From the NCBI GenBank assembly GCA_947451035.1, contig CANFXR010000006.1, positions 1-58,480 on the forward strand: a DNA stretch of 58,480 bases, given 5' to 3'. The first letter of the stretch is position 1, and every line of letters starts with the position of its first letter. The DNA is from Burkholderiales bacterium. GTDB taxonomy: Bacteria; Pseudomonadota; Gammaproteobacteria; Burkholderiales; Burkholderiaceae_C. The position numbers and the translations under genes were made by a program. Of the stretch, positions 34,075 through 44,257 are shown piece by piece. Under the pieces are notes generated by a model. That model did no database searches. It worked only from the letters and a program-made list of their open reading frames with translations, and was not told the DNA's origin.

Positions 34075-34518
34075 TCAGCGCGGCGACATGTCAGACGACA
34101 CCGAGGTGGTGTCACCGGTCTCGAAATAGAAGATCGCCTGGTGGTGATCTCCCTGGTGGATGGTGGTCACGCGGCTTTGCGTCTCACCCTGGTAGGTGGC
34201 TTGCACGGTGTAGCGCCCGATCGGCAGGTCAACGAACAGCCAGGGCCCGTCGATCGGCGCGTCGAACACCACCGTCTTGTGCATGTCGGTGATGAGCACA
34301 TGCACGTTCGACAGGTAGGCGCCCGACTTGCGCGCCGCGGTGAGCACCCACAGGCTGTAGCGATCGCGATGCGTTTGCATCTCCAGGCGCTCGTCGTCCG
34401 ACACGCCGCCGGAGACGTAGGCGCGCCCCTGGGCCGTGACGGATTGCTGCACGGCGCCGGCCACGCTTAACAAGCCGGCCACCACCAGCAAGATGAACCC
34501 CAGCGATGCTCTTTTCAT
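34075..34518 (-). CDS. Secreted protein with a carboxypeptidase-regulatory-like domain
   Basis: The product is 147 residues. ATG 34518 is followed by KRASLGFILLVVAGLLSVAGA, a Sec signal peptide. The mature part reads YSLWVLTAARKSGAYLSNVHVLITD...IDGPWLFVDLPIGRYTVQATYQGETQS, a transthyretin-like beta-sandwich of the carboxypeptidase regulatory type. It is predicted to be periplasmic, with unknown function. It is transcribed away from the BON gene, and the FNR-like site at 34577 is placed to drive it (TAGATT at 34556-34551 as -10). Confidence 0.75.
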   Translation of the reverse strand: MKRASLGFILLVVAGLLSVAGAVQQSVTAQGRAYVSGGVSDDERLEMQTHRDRYSLWVLTAARKSGAYLSNVHVLITDMHKTVVFDAPIDGPWLFVDLPIGRYTVQATYQGETQSRVTTIHQGDHHQAIFYFETGDTTSVSSDMSPR

Positions 34519-34576
34519 GCCCGATCTCCCGTGTTTTTCCATGCCGGCCAATCTAGGCATTGCGGGGTTCGGCGCA

Positions 34577-34590
34577 TTGACGCTGATCAA
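34577..34590. promoter_or_regulatory. FNR-like site between the divergent 34518 and BON genes
   Basis: TTGACGCTGATCAA carries one perfect ATCAA half and a TTGAC half. Its position fits the minus-strand gene starting at 34518 best. Confidence 0.65.
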
Positions 34591-34614
34591 TTTATGGCCT
34601 GCCGGGCGTGGCCA

Positions 34615-34628
34615 TTGCGCGCACTCAA
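34615..34628. promoter_or_regulatory. Second, weaker FNR-like site upstream of the BON gene
   Basis: TTGCGCGCACTCAA has one mismatch (TTGC). CACTGT at 34653-34658 lies at -10 distance for the BON gene. Confidence 0.45.
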
Positions 34629-34744
34629 CCGCTTGGGAACGGCGTGAAACAACACTGTTCAACCGTTGGCGCCACGGGGTCCGCCACCCACTGTGCAGCG
34701 CCTTCGATCGACAACTTCGCCGCCCTCCCCAAGAAAGGAATTTC

Positions 34745-35398
34745 ATGAAAACAGACACCCAACTGAAGACCGACATCGCCCGTGAGCTTGAGTGGGACAG
34801 TTCGATCAACGCCACCAACGTCGGTCTCGGCGTCAAGGACGCGATCGTCACGCTGACCGGCCACCTCGACACCTATGCCGAGAAGTACGCCATCGAGCGC
34901 GCCGTGCAGCGCGTGCAAGGCGTCAAGGCGGTGGCCGTCGAACTCGACGTGAAGCTCGCGCCCGACCACAAGCGCAGCGACGCCGAGATCGCCTCGGCCA
35001 TCGAATCGGCGTTTCGCTGGCATGTGTTCATTCCGGCCGAGCGCATCCGCGTCAAGGTCGAAAAAGGCTGGGTCAGCCTGACCGGTGAAGTCGACTGGGA
35101 ATACCAGCGCAGCACCTGCGAAAAAACCGTGCGCCCGCTCACCGGCGTGATCGGCGTGACCAACAGCATCACGCTGCGCGCGCAGATCCCGCCGTCGGAC
35201 ATCAACAACCGCATCCGTGATGCGCTGACCCGTCAGGCCGAACGCGAGGCCCGCAACATCGAAGTGATGGTCAACGGCTCGACCGTCACGCTGCGCGGCA
35301 AGGTCCACTCGTGGGCCGAACGCATGGCCGTGCAAGGCGCCAGCTGGTCAGCCCCCGGCATCACCCACGTGGTCAACGAGCTCGTCGTGTCGTCCTGA
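34745..35398 (+). CDS. Triple BON-domain protein
   Basis: The product is 217 residues starting at ATG 34745 behind AAGAAAGGAA. Three BON domains follow one another (about 5-73, 80-145, 150-217), each with the IVTLTGHLDT / VSLTGEVDWEYQ / VTLRGKVHSWAER strand-turn. No signal peptide is evident, unlike OsmY, so it may be cytoplasmic. BON domains bind phospholipid or hydrophobic ligands and are associated with envelope and osmotic stress. It is a standard member of this type of stress island. Confidence 0.9.
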   Translation: MKTDTQLKTDIARELEWDSSINATNVGLGVKDAIVTLTGHLDTYAEKYAIERAVQRVQGVKAVAVELDVKLAPDHKRSDAEIASAIESAFRWHVFIPAERIRVKVEKGWVSLTGEVDWEYQRSTCEKTVRPLTGVIGVTNSITLRAQIPPSDINNRIRDALTRQAEREARNIEVMVNGSTVTLRGKVHSWAERMAVQGASWSAPGITHVVNELVVSS

Positions 35399-35410
35399 TC
35401 GCGCCAACGC

Positions 35411-35454
35411 AACGGCCCGCCGGCCCGTCGATCAGACGGGTGGCGGGCCGTTTT
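35411..35454. terminator. Bidirectional terminator between the BON and host-attachment genes
   Basis: The outer stem AACGGCCCGCC / GGCGGGCCGTT encloses the inner hairpin CCCGTC-GATCA-GACGGG and is followed by TTTT. It serves the convergent genes ending at 35398 and 35473. Confidence 0.85.
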
Positions 35455-35472
35455 CCGTTGCGCTGACCGATG

Positions 35473-35913
35473 TCAATCCAGCGTTTGCAGCCGATCCTCC
35501 AACTCCGACTCGCGCAGGTGGGTGTAATCGCTGGGCACGGTGCGCACGATGGCCTTGGTGGCTTGGGCACTCAGGTGCGACTTGAGCTCGCCGAGGAAGG
35601 GGTTGGACGCGACGAGCAGCAAGCCGCCGCAGCGGTCGGCGGCCACGCCGTCGCTGAGCAGTTTGGCCACTTGCTGTGCAAAGTGTTCGTGCTCGCGGCG
35701 TTTGGGGTCGGTGTGCGGCGGGTAGGCGCTGCTGTTGAGCCCGGCGCCGATGCGATCGACGCGGCCGGGCCGGTCGTCGCCGAGGTCTCTGCCCTTCTGG
35801 CGGCTCTCGGGGTGCACCAGATCGGCCACATGCACCAGCGGGCCTCCGGTGGACTGCTTCTCCAGCACCCGGGCGCGCGACGCGTTTGCCACCACCAGCC
35901 AGTTGTTCTTCAT
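35473..35913 (-). CDS. Host attachment-family protein (AtsE-like)
   Basis: The product is 146 residues. It begins NNWLVVANASRARVLE and contains HPESRQKGRDLGDDRPGR and HFAQQVAKLL, then LLLVASNPFLGELKSHLS, the consensus of the family named after an Agrobacterium attachment locus. The fold resembles eRF1/Dom34 middle domains, and most members are stress genes of unknown role, so the family name should not be read literally. An imperfect FNR-like site (35998) and a TAGAGT -10 lie upstream. Confidence 0.85.
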   Translation of the reverse strand: MKNNWLVVANASRARVLEKQSTGGPLVHVADLVHPESRQKGRDLGDDRPGRVDRIGAGLNSSAYPPHTDPKRREHEHFAQQVAKLLSDGVAADRCGGLLLVASNPFLGELKSHLSAQATKAIVRTVPSDYTHLRESELEDRLQTLD

Positions 35914-35997
35914 TGCCGTCCTTTGCCGCGGCGTCGCGCCGCACCGACAGGGCCGCCCCTGCCTCGTCTGACTCTAGGCACGCCAGCCGCGCGCTCG

Positions 35998-36011
35998 TTG
36001 CGGTGGATCAA
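35998..36011. promoter_or_regulatory. FNR-like site between the host-attachment gene and phaC
   Basis: TTGCGGTGGATCAA has one perfect ATCAA half and one mismatch in the other. It is 85 nt from the 35913 start, with a good -10 on that side (CTAGAG, 35977-35972). Confidence 0.5.
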
Positions 36012-36144
36012 CCGGCGTCATGTTGCCCACAGGCAAGCGACAAATCAGCGTGGAGTGATCAAGCGCAAGCCCGCCGGGCCGCGCGCTGGCTAGATTGCGC
36101 TGTGCCGGTGCGAGCTGCGCCGTGCCGCTTCTGGAGAACCCGCC

Positions 36145-37959
36145 GTGACCGTGCGCAAAGCCGTGACACTGATCCCCACCCACCGCGTCAACCACCACGC
36201 GGGAGCGCGCGAGCCGGGCGGCAGCCCGTGGCTGGGCCGGCGCGGCGAGCCCACCGAAGCCTTCCAGCGCTACCAGGACATCGAGCGCGCGGCGCAGGCG
36301 CTGTGGCCATGGCAAACGGCCAGCGCGGTGTCGCCCTCGACGGCGCTGGGTGCGTACTCGGACTGGATGCAGCACCTGGTGGCCTCGCCCGCCAAGCAGT
36401 GGGAGCTGGCCGAGATCGCCGTGCAAAACGCGATGCGCTGGGCGCGCGCGTCCAGCGCGGGGCCGGCCGACAACTGCTGGTGCATCGAGCCGCTGCCGCA
36501 AGACAAGCGCTTCGATGACCCGGCCTGGCGCGAGCGCCCGTACGTGTGGTTTGCGCAGGCGCTGCTGCTGCAGCAAGCGTGGTGGCAGCACGCGACCACC
36601 GGCGTGCCGGGTGTGTCGCCACACCACGAGCGCATGGTCGAGTTCACGGCGCGGCAGTGGCTGGACATGATCTCGCCGTCGAACTTCGTCACGCTCAATC
36701 CGGTGGTCACGCGCCGAACGCTGGAAGAAGGCGGCGCCAACCTGGCGCGCGGCGCCATGCACGCGCTGAGCGATGCCTATCGGGAGTCGGGCAACTTGCC
36801 GCCGGTGGGCGCCGAGCACTACGAGCTGGGCGTCAACGTGGCCAGCACAGCGGGTCGCGTGGTGCTGCGCAACCGGCTCATGGAGCTGATCCAGTACACG
36901 CCCAGCACGCCCAAGGCGCACGCCGAGCCGATCCTGTTCGTGCCGGCGTGGATCATGAAGTACTACGTGCTCGACCTCGAGGAGCGCAACTCGATGGTCA
37001 AGTTCCTGGTCGATGCGGGTTTCACGGTGTTCATGATCTCGTGGAAGAACCCGCACGCCGAAGACCGCGAACTGGGCCTGGACGACTACCACCGCCTGGG
37101 CGTGCGCGCCGCGCTCGACACCATCGCCCTAGCGTGCCCCCAACGCGCGGTGCACGCGGTGGGCTACTGCCTGGGCGGCACGCTGCTGGCCATGGTGGCC
37201 GCGCTGCTCGGGCGCGAACGCTCGCATGTGCTCAAGAGCATCACGATGCTGGCCGCGCAGGTCGACTTCACCGACCCGGGCGAGTTGTCGCTGTTCATCG
37301 ACGAGAGCCAGGTCGCCTTCTTCGACAACCAGATGGCCGTGCAAGGCGTGCTCGACAAGGGCCAGATGCGCGGCACCTTCCAGATGCTGCGTTCGCGCGA
37401 TCTGGTGTGGTCGTACCGGCTGGCCACCTACCTGATGGGCGAGCGCGCGCCGATCAGCGCGCTGATGGCCTGGAACGCCGACGGCACCCACCTGCCCTAC
37501 CGCATGCACAGCGAATACCTGCACGCGCTGTACCTCGACAACGCGCTGGCGCACGGCGAATACCGCCTCGGCGGCGTGCCCATCAGCCTGTCGGACATCC
37601 ACACGCCGATCTTCAGCGTGGGCGCGGTGCAAGACCACGTGGCGCCGTGGCGCTCGGTGTTCAAGCTGCACCAGTTCACCACCGCCGACCAGACCTTCGT
37701 GCTGACCGCCGGCGGCCACAACGTGGGCATCGTCAACCCGCCCGGCCAGCCCAAGTCCAGCCACCGCATCCGCCACTGGAAGCACCTCGACCGGCTGCTC
37801 ACGCCCGACGAATGGCTGGCCGAGACCGAGCCCGAAGCCGGCTCGTGGTGGACGCCGTGGCTGGCGTGGCTCAAGCGCCATTCCTCGGGACTCGAGGCGC
37901 TGCCCGTGCAGCTGCCCTCGCTGGGCAAGGCGCCGGGCACCTACGTGATGCAGAAGTAA
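36145..37959 (+). CDS. phaC: Class I polyhydroxyalkanoate synthase PhaC
   Basis: The product is 604 residues from a GTG with TGGAGAA upstream. The lipase-like box reads GYCLGG with catalytic Cys at about 342. The signature FMISWKNPHAEDRELGLDDY precedes it, and FSVGAVQDHVAPW...TAGGHNVGIVNPP carries the later Asp/His residues. The enzyme polymerises 3-hydroxyacyl-CoA into PHA granules, and the length suits class I. It is separated from phaB (51272) and the phasin gene (47920), which lie in the same island. A TAGATT -10-like box at 36091-36096 is a possible promoter. Confidence 0.93.
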   Translation: MTVRKAVTLIPTHRVNHHAGAREPGGSPWLGRRGEPTEAFQRYQDIERAAQALWPWQTASAVSPSTALGAYSDWMQHLVASPAKQWELAEIAVQNAMRWARASSAGPADNCWCIEPLPQDKRFDDPAWRERPYVWFAQALLLQQAWWQHATTGVPGVSPHHERMVEFTARQWLDMISPSNFVTLNPVVTRRTLEEGGANLARGAMHALSDAYRESGNLPPVGAEHYELGVNVASTAGRVVLRNRLMELIQYTPSTPKAHAEPILFVPAWIMKYYVLDLEERNSMVKFLVDAGFTVFMISWKNPHAEDRELGLDDYHRLGVRAALDTIALACPQRAVHAVGYCLGGTLLAMVAALLGRERSHVLKSITMLAAQVDFTDPGELSLFIDESQVAFFDNQMAVQGVLDKGQMRGTFQMLRSRDLVWSYRLATYLMGERAPISALMAWNADGTHLPYRMHSEYLHALYLDNALAHGEYRLGGVPISLSDIHTPIFSVGAVQDHVAPWRSVFKLHQFTTADQTFVLTAGGHNVGIVNPPGQPKSSHRIRHWKHLDRLLTPDEWLAETEPEAGSWWTPWLAWLKRHSSGLEALPVQLPSLGKAPGTYVMQK

Positions 37960-37994
37960 CATGGTCCGCGCGTGCGCCGCGGGCCGTCTTCGGC

Positions 37995-38008
37995 TTGCGC
38001 GGCGTCAA
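37995..38008. promoter_or_regulatory. FNR-like site upstream of the universal stress gene
   Basis: TTGCGCGGCGTCAA has one mismatch in the left half. CACGAT at 38031-38036 is a good -10 at the class II distance, the same hexamer as at the 26672 promoter. Confidence 0.5.
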
Positions 38009-38063
38009 TGCGGCACCGGCTAGCACGCGGCACGATGCCCTCATCCACACTCGGGAGACCGCC

Positions 38064-38531
38064 ATGTACAAATCGATTCTTGTGCCTCTGGACGGCAGCG
38101 AGACGTCTGAAGACGGGCTGCAGCAAGCCATCGGCATCGCCCGCGGCGCTCAGGCCACGCTGCACCTGCTGCACGTGATCGACTCGTTTCCGGTGATGTT
38201 CGAGATGTCGTCGCAGGCCAACTTCGAGACCATGAAGCAGTCGCTGCGCAACTGGAGCGAGGCCATGCTCGAGACCGCGCGCCGCAAGGCGGCCGAGCAA
38301 GGCGTGAGCGCGCAGGTGATCGTGCGCGAGCTGGTCACCGGCCGCGTGAGCGACTCCATCGTCCAGGTCGCACACGACGCCGCTTGCGACCTGATCGTCA
38401 TGGGCACCCACGGCCGCCGCGGCCTGCGCCGCATGATGCTGGGCAGCGATGCCGAGTCGGTCGTGCGCCTGTGCCACATCCCGGTGCTGCTGGTGCCGCA
38501 ACGCGCCGACACCCCACCGACCAGCCGCTGA
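38064..38531 (+). CDS. Universal stress protein (UspA family)
   Basis: The product is 155 residues with ATG 38064 behind GGGAGA. YKSILVPLDGSETSEDGLQQAI is the typical first strand and helix. The ATP-binding signature G-x2-G-x9-G-S is present: GTHGRRGLRRMMLGSDAESVVR, then CHIPVLLVP. It is a single-domain, ATP-binding type of Usp, probably dimeric and cytoplasmic. It helps survival in starvation or low oxygen in related regulons. It lies just after phaC but has its own FNR-like site. Confidence 0.93.
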   Translation: MYKSILVPLDGSETSEDGLQQAIGIARGAQATLHLLHVIDSFPVMFEMSSQANFETMKQSLRNWSEAMLETARRKAAEQGVSAQVIVRELVTGRVSDSIVQVAHDAACDLIVMGTHGRRGLRRMMLGSDAESVVRLCHIPVLLVPQRADTPPTSR

Positions 38532-38629
38532 GCGCGGCTTGCCCGAACGCCGCCGCCGGATGCCGGCGTGCGGCGTTTCGGCGATTGCGATTACGACTGA
38601 GATTGCCGACCCGTCTGGCACGGAATAGA

Positions 38630-38663
38630 AGGCCCGCCGGTTCGTGAGAACGGGCGGGCCTGG
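38630..38663 (-). terminator. Terminator-like hairpin in the usp-lon gap
   Basis: Read on the minus strand, GGCCCGCCCGTTC-TCAC-GAACCGGCGGGCC forms a 13-bp stem with one mismatch, followed by TTCTATT. It would end a short transcript started near 38810. Two smaller hairpins precede it on that strand (38746-38765 and 38724-38743). Confidence 0.55.
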
Positions 38664-38765
38664 TGAAGGCCCCTGGACCTGCGCTCCCGCGCTTGACCAG
38701 TCTGAGGATGCCTTCATCCGTCGCGGTGCGGGGACACCGCGAAATCCCCCATTCAAGGGGGAGCC

Positions 38766-38795
38766 TCACTTCACGGGCTTGGTTACTGGAGTCAT
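38766..38795 (-). CDS. Nine-residue ORF with a perfect Shine-Dalgarno site
   Basis: On the minus strand AGGAGGTGACCG precedes an ATG; the ORF MTPVTKPVK ends with TGA. The ribosome-binding site is close to a full complement of the 16S rRNA tail, far better than most genes here. Upstream are TAAATT (38823-38818) and an FNR-like palindrome (38858-38845), and downstream are hairpins and a terminator. It looks like a small independent transcript of about 180 nt, either encoding a tiny peptide or being a structured RNA. It is 80 nt beyond the lon stop. The rest of the 344-nt gap holds only these elements. Confidence 0.4.
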   Translation of the reverse strand: MTPVTKPVK

Positions 38796-38844
38796 CGGTC
38801 ACCTCCTCCGCACCGCCAATTTACGGCGGCGCGCGTAGCGCCGA

Positions 38845-38858
38845 TTGAGCGTGAGCAA
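38845..38858. promoter_or_regulatory. FNR-like site of the short transcript downstream of lon
   Basis: TTGAGCGTGAGCAA (plus strand) has one mismatch. The centre-to-centre distance to TAAATT is 31 nt, as in class II FNR promoters reading toward 38795. Confidence 0.45.
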
Positions 38859-38875
38859 CGAGCTGGCCTGAACCG

Positions 38876-41251
<2,376 letters not shown>

Positions 41252-41573
41252 GCTGTTTCAGCCCCGCAACTGCCGTGATCACACCGAGCGTGCAGCAAAC
41301 AACGGCCTTTCACCATCGGCGAGCCGGCCTGCTTAGCGCATGAAAAGTCCGGCCGGCATCGGGTATTCAATTCAGCAAATTCAGACTATTCCGAATGCCT
41401 TGAGAGGCATTGGGGCCATGGCCCGTTGAAAATTGATTGGCGTCAATTCATCGAAGCGGCTCCCTTGGAAAGGGCCCCTCTCCCGCCTAGCATCAAGCGT
41501 GAAACGGCTGCGGGCCATGGCCGCAACGTCATCGCAGTCCTGTCAACCCGACTCAGCAGCAAAGGGTGTTCGC
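41252..41573. other. Divergent regulatory gap between lon and the histidine kinase gene
   Basis: This 322-nt non-coding region holds an A+T-richer patch at about 41370-41395, a small inverted repeat AATGCC-TTGAGA-GGCATT at 41394-41411 and the FNR-like palindrome at 41433-41446. I see no ORF with a credible start in it. Confidence 0.6.
41433..41446. promoter_or_regulatory. FNR-like site between lon and the histidine kinase gene
   Basis: TTGATTGGCGTCAA has both half-sites intact, and the palindrome extends to AATTGA/TCAATT. The kinase reading frame is open through it, which argues for the later start at 41574. Confidence 0.7.
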
Positions 41574-43508
41574 ATGGGTGATCCGATCGTTCGGGAGGCT
41601 GTTCAGGCCATGCTGCCCCTCAACGAACCACTCGGCGAGGGGTCGCACGCGCAGTCGATCGAGGAGCGGCGCGCGCTCGATCGCCGCAGCGGTTCGGTGC
41701 AGCAGCTCCATGCCTACGAGGCCGAGCGGCAGCGCATCGCGCGCGAACTGCATGACGAACTGGGTCAGCGCCTGAGCGCGGCCAAGCTGGTGCTGGCCGA
41801 AGTCACCCACGCCGCCGAGCAGCGCGCCTCACTCGCCGGCGGCCTGGAGGATCTGGGCCGCGTGCTCGACGACACCGTCGAGGCGGTGCGCCGGCTGGCG
41901 CGCGACCTGCGCCCGCCCATGCTCGACGACCTGGGGCTCAACAGCGCGCTCGAGTCGCTGGCAGCCGGCACGGGGCAGCGGCTGGGCATCGACATCGAGT
42001 TGCAGCTCGAGCCCGACACGCAAGCGCTGAGCGCGGCCGCCACGATCGCGATCTACCGCATCGTGCAAGAAGCCCTGACCAACGTGACACGCCACGCGCA
42101 GGCCAGCCGCGTGCGCATCGAGACACGCCGCACCGGCGGGCTTTGGCAGCTTCATGTCGACGACAACGGCGTGGGCATCGGCCAGCGCGACGAAGCCAGC
42201 CGCAGCGGATCTTTGGGCCTGATCGGCATGCGCGAACGCGCGCACCTGCTGGGCGGGCGCTTCAGCGTGCACAGCGCACCGGGCGGCGGCACCCGCGTCA
42301 GCGTGGTGCTGCCGCTGGATCCGGCGCCCGGTCAGTCACAGCGCGGCGCCGACGACGCAGCCGAGCGGCTCGATGGCCCGGGCGGGTTCGCGGCCGAAGC
42401 GCTCGAGCACGAGTTGGCGCTCCATCAAGTCGAACTCGAGTTCCAAAACGAGGAACTTCGGCGCACCCAGGTGGCGCTGGCCGAAGCGCGCGATCGCTAC
42501 GTCGACCTGTACGACCACGCGCCGGTGGGCTACCTCACGGTCGACAGGCATGGCGTGGTCCTTGAGGCCAACCTCACCGCGGCCTCGCTGCTCAACGTCG
42601 AGCAATCGGCGCTGAGCGGCAGTCAGTTTTCACGCTTCGTCGCCAGCCACGACGCCGACCGCTGGGCGCGCCACGCGACGCGCTCCATCCTGGCCGGCGG
42701 CACGCAAAGCATCGACGTGATGGTGCAGCCCCGTGAGGGGGGCGTCTTCCATGCCCAACTCGACTGCCTGAGGGCGCTGCATGACGGCGTGGATCCGGTG
42801 CTTCGCGTGACGCTCAGCGATGTGTCGGCGCGGGCGAGTGCGGCCCTGAACCGCCGCATCGCCATGCGTGCCGTGGACGAGAGCGAGGCCGAGCGCCGCC
42901 GCGTGGCGCGCGAACTGCACGAAGAACTCGCCCAGGAACTCAGCGCGCTGAAGATGGAGCTGGCCAGCTTGCAACTGCCCAAGGCCTTGCCCAACGGCCG
43001 GCGCGACATGGACAACCGCATCGGCGGCATGCTGCGCGGCGTCGATCACACCCTGGCGACGGTGCGGCGCATCGCGGTGAATCTGCGCCCGCCGATCCTC
43101 GACGACCTCGGACTCAACGCCGCGCTCAGCTGGCTTGCGTTCGACCTGTCTTCAAGCACCGGCGTGGCGCTGTCGGTGCATCACGACAACGACGATCCGC
43201 CGCTCGACGAGACCCGTTCGGTGGCGCTGTTTCGTTTGCTGCAAGGCGCGCTGTCGCTCATCACCGCCAACGCTGCAGGGCAAAGCGCCTGGATCGACCT
43301 GCACCACCGCGACGGTGAACTGGTGCTGGTGATCGAATCCAGCGGCACCGGCTGGCCGCTCGATTCCTCGTTCGAGCCCTCCCTCAATGCCCAGTCTCCG
43401 CTGGCGGTGCAAGCCCACCTGCTGGGCGGGCATGTCACCATCGAGAATTCGATCCATCACAGCCGGCGCATCGTGTTTTCAATGCCGCTGGCGGGTTCGC
43501 CCCCATGA
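41574..43508 (+). CDS. Hybrid NarL-type histidine kinase with two kinase cores around a PAS domain
   Basis: The product is 644 residues, soluble. Core 1 is a HisKA_3 helix pair (IARELHDELGQRLSAAK, His 60) and a complete HATPase (N-box EALTNVTRHA near 170, DDNGVGIG, GLIGMRERA). A PAS domain follows (about 300-410, ARDRYVDLYDHAPVGYLTV). Core 2 is another HisKA_3 (VARELHEELAQELSALK, His 449) with an ATPase-like region in which the N-box is replaced (LFRLLQGALSLITANA) and no G-boxes are clear, so it is probably inactive in ATP binding. It is coupled by a 4-nt overlap to a NarL-type regulator. The signal is probably cytoplasmic, such as redox. Confidence 0.9.
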   Translation: MGDPIVREAVQAMLPLNEPLGEGSHAQSIEERRALDRRSGSVQQLHAYEAERQRIARELHDELGQRLSAAKLVLAEVTHAAEQRASLAGGLEDLGRVLDDTVEAVRRLARDLRPPMLDDLGLNSALESLAAGTGQRLGIDIELQLEPDTQALSAAATIAIYRIVQEALTNVTRHAQASRVRIETRRTGGLWQLHVDDNGVGIGQRDEASRSGSLGLIGMRERAHLLGGRFSVHSAPGGGTRVSVVLPLDPAPGQSQRGADDAAERLDGPGGFAAEALEHELALHQVELEFQNEELRRTQVALAEARDRYVDLYDHAPVGYLTVDRHGVVLEANLTAASLLNVEQSALSGSQFSRFVASHDADRWARHATRSILAGGTQSIDVMVQPREGGVFHAQLDCLRALHDGVDPVLRVTLSDVSARASAALNRRIAMRAVDESEAERRRVARELHEELAQELSALKMELASLQLPKALPNGRRDMDNRIGGMLRGVDHTLATVRRIAVNLRPPILDDLGLNAALSWLAFDLSSSTGVALSVHHDNDDPPLDETRSVALFRLLQGALSLITANAAGQSAWIDLHHRDGELVLVIESSGTGWPLDSSFEPSLNAQSPLAVQAHLLGGHVTIENSIHHSRRIVFSMPLAGSPP

Positions 43509-44257
43509 GTCACATCCACTACCAAAGTCCCATGCACCTGCTCCTCGTCGATGACCACCAGATCGTGCGCGAAGGCCTCAAGCGTCTGCTCGCACCCGAT
43601 GAAAACCAATGGGCCATCACCGAGGTGTCCAGCGGACATCAGGCGCTCGACTGCCTGCGGCAGCGATCGGTGAACCTGGCCATCGTCGACCTGTCGATGC
43701 CCGGCATGAGCGGGCTCGAGCTGATCCGGCGCATCAAGTCCGATCACCCCCGCACGGCCGTGCTGGTGCTGAGCATGCACGCCGAAGAGCAGTACGCCAT
43801 GCGCGCCTTCAAGCTCGGCGCCAACGGCTACGTCACCAAGGACAGCGCTGCCACCGAACTGCTCAGCGCGGTGCGCAAGGTGGTGGCCGGTGGCACCTAC
43901 GTGTCGGCCAGCCTGGCCGAGCGCGTGGTGCAGCAACTCAATGGCGCCACGCAGACCACGCGTCACGACGACCTGTCCAACCGTGAAATCGAAGTGCTTC
44001 AGCGCATCGTCGCAGGCCAGCGCCTGACCGACATCGCCGAGGCGCTGAACCTGTCGGTCAAGACCGTGAGCACCCACAAGGCGCGCATCCAGGACAAGCT
44101 GGATCTGCCCAGCATGGCCGCGATCATCCGTTACGGCATGGAACACGGCATCGGCGATGCCGTCGCGAGCGAGCGGACTCTCGCGCAACTGGACTTGCCG
44201 CTGGCCAATGACCTGGACTCGCTCGACGCCGACGGGTCGCCTCAGCCCGCCATGTAG
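43505..44257 (+). CDS. NarL/FixJ-type response regulator
   Basis: The product is 250 residues. The receiver domain has LLLVDDHQIVREGL, phospho-acceptor Asp 62 (IVDLSMPGMSG), VLSMHAEEQYAMRAF and YVTKDSA. The LuxR-type HTH is LSNREIEVLQRIVAGQRLTDIAEALNLSVKTVSTHKARI. The 35-residue acidic tail is unusual. It begins inside the stop codon of the histidine kinase, its obvious partner. It resembles the regulator at 45517 closely, so both may read the same kinase. Its end overlaps the convergent cfa gene by 16 nt. Confidence 0.93.
   Translation: MSHIHYQSPMHLLLVDDHQIVREGLKRLLAPDENQWAITEVSSGHQALDCLRQRSVNLAIVDLSMPGMSGLELIRRIKSDHPRTAVLVLSMHAEEQYAMRAFKLGANGYVTKDSAATELLSAVRKVVAGGTYVSASLAERVVQQLNGATQTTRHDDLSNREIEVLQRIVAGQRLTDIAEALNLSVKTVSTHKARIQDKLDLPSMAAIIRYGMEHGIGDAVASERTLAQLDLPLANDLDSLDADGSPQPAM

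Noticed and set aside
36049-36062. Possible FNR site next to phaC ending TGATCAA
   Set aside because: Only one half-site is present; the other half has several mismatches.
38398-38802. 134-codon minus-strand frame starting at a GTG next to the strong ribosome-binding site in the usp-lon gap
   Set aside because: The GTG is too close to the site, the frame runs through the terminator-like stem and antisense to the usp gene, and the sequence looks non-coding. The nine-codon ORF fits the site better.
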